This document shows positions 7,517-14,779 of a DNA stretch of 14,779 nucleotides, one piece after another. The position numbers were made by a program, and so were the translations under genes. This DNA comes from PZPK01 sp047628385. GTDB lineage: Bacteria > Pseudomonadota > Gammaproteobacteria > Pseudomonadales > Oleiphilaceae. Where the stretch lies: positions 1 through 14,779 of the forward strand of contig JBLHVH010000068.1 of assembly GCA_047628385.1 (NCBI GenBank), written 5' to 3'. Positions within the stretch are counted from its first letter, which is position 1. Every line of letters starts with the position of its first letter. Below the pieces are notes generated by a model. The model did not search any database. It was not told the DNA's origin and was given only the letters and a program-made list of their open reading frames with translations.

Positions 7517-9076
7517 ATGCATAAAAGTAGTGAGTTATTTGCAGAAAGTATCGATGTAGAACAGGACAAAAAGCCGCATGTCGTGCGCGAACCTTGGAAT
7601 GTTTTGATTGTTGATGATGAAGAGCAGGTCCATAGTATTACTAAACTTGTATTGGATAGATACTTGTTTGAAGGTAGAAAGTTGCGATTCTATCATGCTT
7701 ATTCGGCTAAAGATGCGCGTGAAATTCTATCGACACATGATGATATTGCACTTGTATTACTCGATGTAGTGATGGAGTCAGACCAAGCCGGTTTGTTGCT
7801 TGCGAAATACATTCGACAAGAGCTTAATAATAAATTTACACGCATCGTTTTACGAACGGGACAGCCCGGTCAAGCTCCCGAAGAAAGTGTGATTGCCGAC
7901 TATGATATTAATGACTATAAGGATAAAACAGAACTAACGGCGACTAAACTGAAAACCTTAATGTATTCAACCTTAAGGTCCTATCGAGATATTGTTGCCT
8001 TAGAAGAAAATCGTAGGGGCCTTGAGATGATCATTGATTCATCGGCCAAAATCTTTGAAAAACAATCCTTACAAAAGTTTACCTCTGCTGTGCTTGTTCA
8101 GTTAATTGCATTACTGGGTTTAAATAAAGATTCTGCTTACATGCAGCCAATATCTGGTTTTGCTGTCGAAAACCTCAATAATGATTATAAAATTCTTTCT
8201 GCCACGGGCAAGTATAAAGATCTTGTTGATCAAAGTGTTCGTGCAAACTTACCAATTGAAATTTGTCAAAACCTTGATGAGACGCATCGGCAAAAAGAAA
8301 ATTTTTATGGTGAAGAATACTATATTTTTTATTTTATGACGGGGCTAGGGAAAGAAAACCTTTTATACATTTCTCATACCCAATTTAGACCCTTAGAAGA
8401 AGTTGATAAGAAACTTTTAGAAATATTTTCAAATAATGCAGGCATTGCGTTTGAGAATGCTTATTTGAAAGAAGAGCGCGAAGCCACGCAAGAAGAAATT
8501 GTATACCTGCTCGGAGACGCCGTAGAAACGCGATCGCCTGAGACGGGGAATCACGTGAAACGGGTGGCTGAAATATCAGAACTGCTCGCACTGGCTATGG
8601 GGGTTAACGAAAAGAAAGCCGCTAGAATCAAGTCCGCTTCACCTTTACATGATCTAGGAAAAATAGCGATCCCTGACGCGATTCTAAATAAAAATGGCAA
8701 GCTGACGCCTGATGAGTGGAAAATCATGAAAACGCATGCTGTCGTCGGGTATAAGATGCTCAGCGACTCTAAGCATGAGACGCTTCAATACGCAGCGATT
8801 ATTGCTCATGAGCATCATGAACGTTGGGATGGTAATGGTTACCCACGCCAGTTAGCAGGAAAGCAAATTCATTTATATGGGCGTATAGCGGCGGTTGCAG
8901 ATGTGTTTGACGCTTTAAATGCGGTACGTTGTTATAAGCCTGCTTGGCCGATGGCTAAAATAGAAGCGTATTTTATGGAGGAGTCTGGTAAGCATTTTGA
9001 CCCCGAAATAGTTGATGTATTGTTTGAAAATATTGTTGAAATTAAACGTATATGTGAACGCTTAACTGACGTTTAA
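7517..9076 (+). CDS. Response regulator REC-DUF3369-HD-GYP, putative cyclic-di-GMP phosphodiesterase
   Basis: This 519-residue cytoplasmic protein (from ATG 7517) has three parts. The receiver domain (about 27-160) has the acidic pair D33/D34, phosphoacceptor D83 (LLDVV) and T114. It shows the RTGQPGQAPEE and DYDINDYKDK segments that I associate with DUF3369-linked receivers. A DUF3369-type sensor/linker domain follows (about 165-325). The HD-GYP domain (about 325-515) has TGNHVKRV, the HD pair H378-D379 (LHDLGKIAIP), HEHHERWDGNGYP (431-443) and GRIAAVADVFDAL, so the metal ligands and GYP motif are present. Activity on c-di-GMP is expected from the family. Phosphorylation of D83 by the upstream kinase would be the natural control. 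This is the only obvious output enzyme in the operon. An in-frame ATG at 7466 would add 17 residues (536 aa); the better ribosome site favours 7517. Confidence 0.93.
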   Translation: MHKSSELFAESIDVEQDKKPHVVREPWNVLIVDDEEQVHSITKLVLDRYLFEGRKLRFYHAYSAKDAREILSTHDDIALVLLDVVMESDQAGLLLAKYIRQELNNKFTRIVLRTGQPGQAPEESVIADYDINDYKDKTELTATKLKTLMYSTLRSYRDIVALEENRRGLEMIIDSSAKIFEKQSLQKFTSAVLVQLIALLGLNKDSAYMQPISGFAVENLNNDYKILSATGKYKDLVDQSVRANLPIEICQNLDETHRQKENFYGEEYYIFYFMTGLGKENLLYISHTQFRPLEEVDKKLLEIFSNNAGIAFENAYLKEEREATQEEIVYLLGDAVETRSPETGNHVKRVAEISELLALAMGVNEKKAARIKSASPLHDLGKIAIPDAILNKNGKLTPDEWKIMKTHAVVGYKMLSDSKHETLQYAAIIAHEHHERWDGNGYPRQLAGKQIHLYGRIAAVADVFDALNAVRCYKPAWPMAKIEAYFMEESGKHFDPEIVDVLFENIVEIKRICERLTDV

Positions 9077-9117
9077 TTACTTTAACTCGGTTCTTTATTT
9101 TAATCAGGTTCGAGGTC

Positions 9118-11562
9118 ATGGCAAATACTCCTATCGAGTCTTTATTTGTTGATGCTGAACCTTCCTTAGTGCTGGAAGAATCAACGCGTGCGCCGGTTCA
9201 ATGCCCATGGATCGTTTTGATTGTTGATGATAATCAAGAGATTCATGATCTCACTCGGTTAGTGCTTCAAGGGCTTAAGTTTGAGGGACGAACAATTTCC
9301 TTTTTAAGTGCTTACTCAGGGTTAGAATCACTAAAATTATTACAACAAAATAGCGAAATCGCCTTGGTGCTTCTTGATGTCGTGATGGAAACTGATCATG
9401 CCGGATTAGATGTGGCTCGGGCCATTAGAAATGAGCTTGGCAATATGCACGTTCGTATTATTTTACGAACTGGGCAGCCTGGCACAGCCCCCGAAGAACA
9501 AGTAGTGATTAATTACGACATTAATGACTATAAAGACAAGGCAGATTTAACGTCATCTAAACTTAAAACGACTGTGGTGACCGCATTACGAGGATATCGA
9601 GACTTATGTCGGCTTGAATTCAATCGTGTTAGCTTAATAAAGGTATCTGAGATTTCAGCAGGTTTATATCATTTTCAATCTCAAGATAAGTTCTGTTTAG
9701 ATATTCTTGCTCGATTATCAGTATTGTGGCCACTTGATACCGTCGATATGGTTAACGAATCTGTACCTAACTCTTTAGAAATACGTGAATGCAATGACGT
9801 TTTAAGAGTTAGTTTTGGCATGGGAAAGTATTCGGGTGGTGTAAATATTCTCCTTTCAGCGCTTGTCTCAGAGTCTTTACAAGCACAAATTAAAACAGTG
9901 TTTAATCAACGAAAATCTTTGTTTTTATCAAAACATAGTATTTTATATATCGCCTCGTCAAAACCGTCTTATTGCTTTGTAATTTATTTAGAAGGAAAGG
10001 CTGTTTTAAATCAGAGGGATCAAGAGTTAATTAATGTTTTATGTTCCAATATATCTACCGCGTATGACAATGTTATTTTGGTGTCGAGCTTAGAAAAGTT
10101 GAACGCATCGTTGGAGACTAAGGTACAAGAACGTACCGCTGAACTGGAGGAATCTAAAGAGATTGCTGAATCTTCTACCAATGCTAAAAGTTTATTCTTA
10201 GCAAATATGTCGCATGAAATTCGCACACCGCTAAATGCTATTTTAGGTTTTTCTCAATTATTAATTAACCAAAATGAAATCTCAAAAGATCAGTCTGAAA
10301 TGCTACAGGCGATTGAACACGCCGGAAACCATTTGTTAGATGTCATCAATGATGTTCTAGATTTGTCTAAAATTGAAGCGGGAGCGATGACGTTAGAAAC
10401 TTGTGATTTTAATTTGTCCGCGTTGCTAAATGACCTCGCTGTAATGTTTCGTATTAGGTGCGAACAAAAAGGATTACATTGGTCCTTAGAAAAACTAATA
10501 CCAGCAAGTTCAAATGTGCAGGGAGACCAGGTTAAATTAAGACAAATCTTAATTAATTTATTAGGGAATGCGGTTAAATTTACTGACTTAGGAGTCGTTT
10601 CCTTGAGTGTGGTGCAAGAGAGTGACTCAAGATATGTTTTTGAAGTTAAAGATACGGGGGCAGGGATTGATCTTGAAGATCAGAGAGACATTTATACGGC
10701 TTTTCATCAGATCAAAACGGCAATGCACACAACCGGGACCGGTTTAGGTTTAGCGATCACAAAGCGTCAAGTTGAGTTGATGGGGGGGCAACTTGCTTTA
10801 ACGTCCGAACGATCAAAAGGCAGTTGTTTTTCATTTGCCCTCGATTTCCATTCAAGTTCTGAGATGGTTGGTGTTAAGGGTGAAAATACTAAGAAAATAA
10901 AATGTTTGAAATCAGGTACGCGACTTTCTGCCTTAGTGGTTGATGATGTGCCAGATAATCGCTTAATACTTAATTCATTGTTAGATGAAATTGGTATAGA
11001 TGTGGCCGATGCAACCAATGGTCAAGAAGCGTTGGAGAGCTTGCGCAGTAACTGGGTTGAAGTAGTTTTTATGGACATCCGAATGCCTATTATGAATGGC
11101 GACGAAGCAGTGAAAAAAATCAGAGAAGAATTTGATGGAAAAAGTATTGTTTGTATTGCTATTTCAGCCTACAGCATGGCGCATGAGTTTGAGTATTACT
11201 TGGAGTCAGGCTTTGACTTTTTCATCGCTAAACCGTTTAAGTTTAATGAAATATATCAGGTACTAGAACGTTTGTGTTCGGTAGAGTTTGAGTATGAAAG
11301 CGCGTCGTTGGAAAGCGTCGAGCGACAGGATGTTTTCTCTAAACTTGATTATTCAAATATCTTACTGGCAGAAGAATTTTCAACTGAGCTAGTCAATGCT
11401 GCTCAGTTGAACCAAGCAACTAAAATACGTAATCTCTTAGATCAACTTGAAGCTATTCCAAATGGCGGTGCTGGCCTTTCAGCAAAGTTTAATGAGTTGT
11501 TGTCACGGTATGATACGGCTGGAATTGTGAGTATTTTGAACACTATAAAAGTGGTTAGTTAG
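9118..11562 (+). CDS. Soluble hybrid histidine kinase: REC, DUF3369-like linker, HisKA, HATPase, REC
   Basis: This 814-residue protein has no membrane segments. The N-terminal receiver (about 30-162) has D37/D38, phosphoacceptor D87 and the RTGQPGTAPEE and NYDINDYKDK segments shared with the HD-GYP regulator upstream. The middle region (about 165-320) looks like a diverged DUF3369 domain. A coiled coil (about 322-355) leads to HisKA with H366 (MSHEIRTPLN). The ATPase domain has N480/N484 (NLLGNAVKF), DTGAGID and TGTGLGLA. A second receiver (about 602-718) has D609/D610, D653 (FMDIRMP), S683 and K705. A helical tail (about 741-814) contains no histidine, so it is not an HPt domain. The upstream gene ends 41 bases before, and GAGG precedes the ATG closely. 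The architecture suggests a relay node: the N-terminal receiver could gate the kinase, which phosphorylates its own C-terminal receiver. A 7-G run lies in the ATPase region. Confidence 0.92.
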   Translation: MANTPIESLFVDAEPSLVLEESTRAPVQCPWIVLIVDDNQEIHDLTRLVLQGLKFEGRTISFLSAYSGLESLKLLQQNSEIALVLLDVVMETDHAGLDVARAIRNELGNMHVRIILRTGQPGTAPEEQVVINYDINDYKDKADLTSSKLKTTVVTALRGYRDLCRLEFNRVSLIKVSEISAGLYHFQSQDKFCLDILARLSVLWPLDTVDMVNESVPNSLEIRECNDVLRVSFGMGKYSGGVNILLSALVSESLQAQIKTVFNQRKSLFLSKHSILYIASSKPSYCFVIYLEGKAVLNQRDQELINVLCSNISTAYDNVILVSSLEKLNASLETKVQERTAELEESKEIAESSTNAKSLFLANMSHEIRTPLNAILGFSQLLINQNEISKDQSEMLQAIEHAGNHLLDVINDVLDLSKIEAGAMTLETCDFNLSALLNDLAVMFRIRCEQKGLHWSLEKLIPASSNVQGDQVKLRQILINLLGNAVKFTDLGVVSLSVVQESDSRYVFEVKDTGAGIDLEDQRDIYTAFHQIKTAMHTTGTGLGLAITKRQVELMGGQLALTSERSKGSCFSFALDFHSSSEMVGVKGENTKKIKCLKSGTRLSALVVDDVPDNRLILNSLLDEIGIDVADATNGQEALESLRSNWVEVVFMDIRMPIMNGDEAVKKIREEFDGKSIVCIAISAYSMAHEFEYYLESGFDFFIAKPFKFNEIYQVLERLCSVEFEYESASLESVERQDVFSKLDYSNILLAEEFSTELVNAAQLNQATKIRNLLDQLEAIPNGGAGLSAKFNELLSRYDTAGIVSILNTIKVVS

Positions 11563-11573
11563 AATCAGTATTT

Positions 11574-11580
11574 AAGGAGG
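11574..11580 (+). promoter_or_regulatory. Strong ribosome binding site before the REC-kinase gene
   Basis: A near-perfect Shine-Dalgarno AAGGAGG precedes two adjacent in-frame ATGs. ATG 11582 is only one base away, too close for normal initiation; ATG 11585 is four bases away and is preferred. Confidence 0.75.
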
Positions 11581-11584
11581 AATG

Positions 11585-12817
11585 ATGTCGCGTGAACCTA
11601 TTTCGGTACAAGGATCAAAGGTATTAGTTGTAGACGATACCGCTGCAAATATTGACCTGTTGAGACAAATACTCGAATCTGATGGGTATGATGTGTCTTT
11701 TGCGACGAATGGAAAGCAGGCGCTTGAGATCGCGGCGATTAATAAGCCCGATCTTATTTTACTTGATATTATGATGCCTGAAATGGATGGCATCGAAACA
11801 TGTCGGCAATTAAAGTCATTAGCTAATGTGAAAGAAATTCCTGTTGTTTTTATTACCGCGAAAACCGACAGGAAGGATGTCGCTGAAGGTTTTAGAATGG
11901 GAGCCGTTGATTATATCTGTAAACCAGTTCAGAAAGAGGAGGTTAGTGCTCGTGTGCTATGTCACTTAAAATCGCAGGCGCTCGTCAAAGCGCGAGACGA
12001 CTTAATTACTCAGCTTTGTGACTATACAAAAAAAATACAAACAAAGGTGGTAGAGCAAAATAAGCAGCTTCAACAAAATGAAAAGCTAGCCGCTATTGGT
12101 GCAATGGTTGGTGAGTTTACACATGAAATTAGCACACCTGTCGGGATCGCGGTTACTGCCTTGAGCCACAACCTTGACGGGCTAAATATGATAAAAAACC
12201 AATATGATAATGATACTTTGGATGAAAAAGAATTTTCTTACTTTGTAGAAAACAGTCTAGAGACCTTAGATATTGCGAGTAGAAATCTTAGAAGGATGAT
12301 GGCGCTTGTCAAAAGCTTTAAAAGCACCACCGTTAACCAGTGTCATGATGTTTGCCGTAAGTTTGATTTGGAAGAGTGTTTGTCAGATGTCGTGACAAGT
12401 TTGCAGCCTCGATTAAAACATAGTCCTCACACCTTAACGTTAGAGTGTAAGGGGGGGGTATTAATTAATAGTTACCCTGGAACCTTTGCTCAAATTGTTA
12501 TTAATTTTGTTAATAACAGTCTTTTACATGCTTTTAAGCCAGGTGATGCAGGTGAGATGTTACTTCAGGCTTTACAAGGTGATGACAGTTTAGTTATTCG
12601 TTTTACCGATAATGGTTGTGGTATACCTAGAAACTTGCAGGAAAAAATATTTGAAAAGTTTTATACCACTAAGCTTGGTCATGAAGGCAGCGGTTTAGGT
12701 TTACATATCGTTCGGACTTTAGTGCAGGACAAGCTTCATGGTACCGTGGTTTGCTACCCAAAGGATGGCGGTGGAAGTGTATTTGAAATTACGTTGCCAT
12801 CAAATGCATTAAAATGA
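11585..12817 (+). CDS. Soluble REC-histidine kinase (receiver domain followed by HisKA/HATPase)
   Basis: This 410-residue cytoplasmic protein begins with a canonical receiver (about 10-125): acidic pair D17/D18, phosphoacceptor D61 (LLDIMMPEMDG), T91 and the conserved K113-P114. A short coiled coil (about 135-168) leads to an H-box with H180 (FTHEISTPVG). The ATPase domain has an N-box (INFVNNSLLHAF, N307/N311), G1 (DNGCGI, 342-347) and G2 (GSGLGLHIV, from 368). The HEI(N/S)TPVG box, the following helical segment, LVKSFK, PRLK and YPGTFAQIV-type blocks align with the membrane kinase of this operon, so the two cores look paralogous. With no sensor of its own, its kinase is presumably controlled by phosphorylation of D61. 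It is the last gene of the run, 22 bases after the hybrid kinase if ATG 11585 is used. An 8-G run lies in the ATPase-domain coding sequence. Confidence 0.92.
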   Translation: MSREPISVQGSKVLVVDDTAANIDLLRQILESDGYDVSFATNGKQALEIAAINKPDLILLDIMMPEMDGIETCRQLKSLANVKEIPVVFITAKTDRKDVAEGFRMGAVDYICKPVQKEEVSARVLCHLKSQALVKARDDLITQLCDYTKKIQTKVVEQNKQLQQNEKLAAIGAMVGEFTHEISTPVGIAVTALSHNLDGLNMIKNQYDNDTLDEKEFSYFVENSLETLDIASRNLRRMMALVKSFKSTTVNQCHDVCRKFDLEECLSDVVTSLQPRLKHSPHTLTLECKGGVLINSYPGTFAQIVINFVNNSLLHAFKPGDAGEMLLQALQGDDSLVIRFTDNGCGIPRNLQEKIFEKFYTTKLGHEGSGLGLHIVRTLVQDKLHGTVVCYPKDGGGSVFEITLPSNALK

Positions 12818-12923
12818 TTAAATGCACTGTTTTATCTTTTAGGGTGCTGCGCGTAAGTTAGTGTGGGTATCGCCGTTAAAATACGCATGAATTGAGGTGT
12901 AATATTAAGTTGGAACATGGTCA

Positions 12924-13616
12924 ATGAGGTTAGATAAATTTATCGCAGCGTGTACTAATTTTTCTCGCTCACAAGCAAAAAAAATAATTAGTCAGGGCGA
13001 CGTATCAGTAGATGGTGTGATCAAGAAAGACCCCTCTATTAAAATAACCAATCAAGATGAAGTGTTTTTGCAAGGTGGTCGTATTCAGTTGACTGGTGCG
13101 CGATATATTATGCTTCATAAGCCTGCTGAAACAGTGTGCACTTCAATTAATGATGATTCGCGATCGGTGATGAACTTATTGGGAGTAGATAAACCTGAGG
13201 ATCTTCATATTGCAGGCCGCTTAGATATTGATACCACCGGTTTGGTGTTGATTACGGATGATGGTGTCTGGTCGCATAAAGTGACCTCACCGAAAAAAAA
13301 GTGTAGCAAGCGTTATCGAGTCGGGTTGGCGGATGTTGTTCAGGAGGCTGATGTGGTTCAGTTCAAACAAGGCGTTCAGCTAAAGGATGAGGCGCAGCTT
13401 ACGCGACCGGCAGAGCTGGAAATTCTTTCTTCAAACGAAGTATTGTTAACCATTCACGAAGGGAAATACCACCAAGTGAAGCGTATGTTTGCGTCACTAA
13501 GCAACCGTGTCATATCGCTTCACCGTGAGCAAGTGGGCTTTATCCAGCTCGATTCAGGGTTGGCAGCAGGAGAGTGGCGTTATTTAACAGAGCTCGAAAT
13601 AAGCTCCGTTACTTAA
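12924..13616 (+). CDS. rsuA: 16S rRNA pseudouridine(516) synthase RsuA
   Basis: This 230-residue protein matches the E. coli RsuA pattern along its whole length. An N-terminal S4 RNA-binding domain (MRLDKFIAACTNFSRSQAKK, about 1-60) is followed by the catalytic domain with the conserved AGRLDIDTTGLVL motif. The catalytic aspartate is D101. LTIHEGKYHQVKRMF is also typical of RsuA. The enzyme isomerises U516 of 16S rRNA during small-subunit assembly. The preference for RsuA over the related RluE/RluF/RluB rests on the length and on close agreement with recalled RsuA segments (DDGVWSHKVTSP, KGVQL-like KQGVQL, AAGEWRYLTELEI). It starts 106 bases after the kinase operon; I see no clear terminator or promoter in that gap. 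It is probably unrelated to the signalling genes functionally. The Shine-Dalgarno signal is weak. Confidence 0.93.
   Translation: MRLDKFIAACTNFSRSQAKKIISQGDVSVDGVIKKDPSIKITNQDEVFLQGGRIQLTGARYIMLHKPAETVCTSINDDSRSVMNLLGVDKPEDLHIAGRLDIDTTGLVLITDDGVWSHKVTSPKKKCSKRYRVGLADVVQEADVVQFKQGVQLKDEAQLTRPAELEILSSNEVLLTIHEGKYHQVKRMFASLSNRVISLHREQVGFIQLDSGLAAGEWRYLTELEISSVT
13590..13606 (+). terminator. Weak hairpin at the end of rsuA
   Basis: GAGCT (13590-13594) and AGCTC (13602-13606) can pair over a 7-base loop inside the last codons of rsuA. T-rich DNA (TTAATTTTGTTTT) begins a few bases later. The stem is only 5 bp and lies within the coding sequence, so this is a weak terminator candidate. Confidence 0.2.
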
Positions 13617-13637
13617 TTTTGTTTTAAATTTCTAGCT

Positions 13638-14779
13638 TTAAGATGCTTTATCGAGCGCTTGCGGAATGAGTGCTTTGTGTAATTCATCTAATGACTCATG
13701 TAGGTATTGGATAAAGTCTGCGCCATGTGGGGCTATTTGGCGTGTACTTGTCATCCCAACGGTGAGTGTTTGCATGTAACTTGTCACCACTAATGTTAAG
13801 CCCATACCGTCAACAATTGGGGCGGTTCCTTGTAATGAAATAAGTTTTGCACCATCTAGATACATCTGGCATCTAGGGCCAGGAACATTCGTAATGATAA
13901 CATTAAAGATAGGATTAAATTTATTGGCAACTCTAAGGCGAGTATAGGCCTTAGTTACCCAAGAAGACGACCATGAAGGTAAATGATTGATAATGCGCTC
14001 AACGGCCACTTCTTTATTATATTTTTTCGCCATTACTGCGTTTTGGTGAACCGTTGCTAATCGCTCGATAGGTGATTCAATATCTGTCGCGAGCGAAACG
14101 AGCATCGGCGATATTAAATTACCGCCATTGTCGCCATCTTCAGATCTCTTCGAAACGGGTACCATGGCTGAAATTGGTTTTTCGGGCAATACGTTTTGGC
14201 TGAGTAAGTGCTTTCTAAGAGCACTCCCGCAAATGGTCAGAACAACATCGTTATGGTGCAGCCAGGGTAAGCATTTTTAATGTCTTTAATGGTCGTTAAT
14301 GGTAAATGTGCACTATTTAAAGCGTGTGCAGCACTTACTTCATGATTAAACGGGGTAGGTGGTGCCGTATAAAAATTTGGCGGGCTCTGTTTTTGGTCAT
14401 TAAATCTAAGTAACTGCGAACTTGAAACAGATTGGCTTAAGCGTTTAGTTAGTGACACTAGTTCTCTAGGTGAGCGGTAAACCGAGCGAAGTTTGTTGCT
14501 TGCCATTGCTCTTTTTGAAACTCTTTTTGGTACCCAGTTATCTTCAATTTCTTGCGCATTATCTCGACTGTCGCTGAGTAGACCACTCAGTATTTTTTTA
14601 ACCGATTTACCATCTGCAGCGGCATGATGAATCTTTAATAGTACTGAAAATCCTTCATCTGACTTAACGCTATCCTGAATAAATAGCATTTCCCATAATG
14701 GTCTAGAGGGTTCGAGTGTTTTACTAAAAAAGGTATTGATAACATCCGCCTTTTGATCAGTACTATTTTTACCAAACAA
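13638..14779 (-). pseudogene. Wax ester synthase/diacylglycerol acyltransferase (WS/DGAT), frameshifted, 5' end outside window
   Basis: WS/DGAT enzymes transfer acyl groups from acyl-CoA to fatty alcohols or diacylglycerol to make storage lipid. The reading frame entering at the right edge contains the PLW motif (SRPLWEMLFIQD) and the catalytic HHxxxDG motif (HHAAADG, 14629-14609). It then runs into a stop at 14239-14237. The remainder continues in another frame as DVVLTICGSALRKHLL, then LPEKPISAMVPVSKR, and on through NVIITNVPGP and PIVDGMGLTLVV to a stop at 13638. Adding one A near 14251-14252 restores the family block TINDVVLT and joins the two parts without a gap. The lesion therefore falls in the conserved ND motif. 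The rest of both halves looks intact, so this is either a very recent inactivation or a sequence error. The gene is convergent with rsuA, with 21 bases between their stop codons. Confidence 0.88.

Noticed and set aside
12818..12923. Promoter or terminator in the gap between the REC-kinase and rsuA
   Set aside because: I found no convincing hairpin with a T tract and no -35/-10 pair at good spacing. Whether rsuA is co-transcribed cannot be decided from the sequence.
14237..14252. Programmed ribosomal frameshift in the WS/DGAT gene
   Set aside because: There is no slippery heptamer or downstream stem-loop at the junction, and this family is not known to use frameshifting. A one-base deletion or sequence error is simpler.

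Overview
The window looks like a chromosomal segment of an AT-rich, probably marine gammaproteobacterium. That placement rests on a fadH-type 2,4-dienoyl-CoA reductase and an RsuA that both closely resemble the enterobacterial proteins, on a wax-ester synthase/DGAT family gene, and on dense c-di-GMP and two-component signalling genes. The genus cannot be fixed from the sequence alone. There are no tRNA or rRNA genes, no insertion sequences and no CRISPR array.

Layout: (1) 1-1179 (+) is the 3' part of fadH. (2) 1225-3063 (-) is a GAF-GGDEF-EAL c-di-GMP protein that converges on fadH, with a hairpin between the two genes. (3) 3064-3400 is a divergent, AT-rich intergenic region with weak promoter candidates for both directions. 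(4) 3401-12817 (+) is a tightly spaced run of five genes, probably one operon. It encodes an exported solute-binding protein of the glycerol ABC-transporter (GlpV-like) type, a membrane histidine kinase with a large periplasmic domain, a REC-DUF3369-HD-GYP response regulator, a soluble hybrid kinase (REC, linker, HisKA, HATPase, REC), and a soluble REC-histidine kinase. (5) 12924-13616 (+) is rsuA. (6) 13638-14779 (-) is a WS/DGAT acyltransferase gene broken by a one-base frameshift and running off the window edge.

The most interesting unit is the five-gene operon. A transporter-type binding protein occurs without any permease or ATPase and sits directly before a sensor kinase, so it may be a ligand-presenting co-sensor. 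The kinases then have four receiver domains to choose from within the operon. One of these is fused to an HD-GYP phosphodiesterase with its metal-binding motifs intact, so the likely output is c-di-GMP degradation. No DNA-binding output domain is encoded. The divergent GGDEF-EAL gene keeps the active-site motifs for both making and breaking c-di-GMP, so two c-di-GMP enzymes flank one regulatory region. The coupling between components is inferred from gene order and domain content, not demonstrated.
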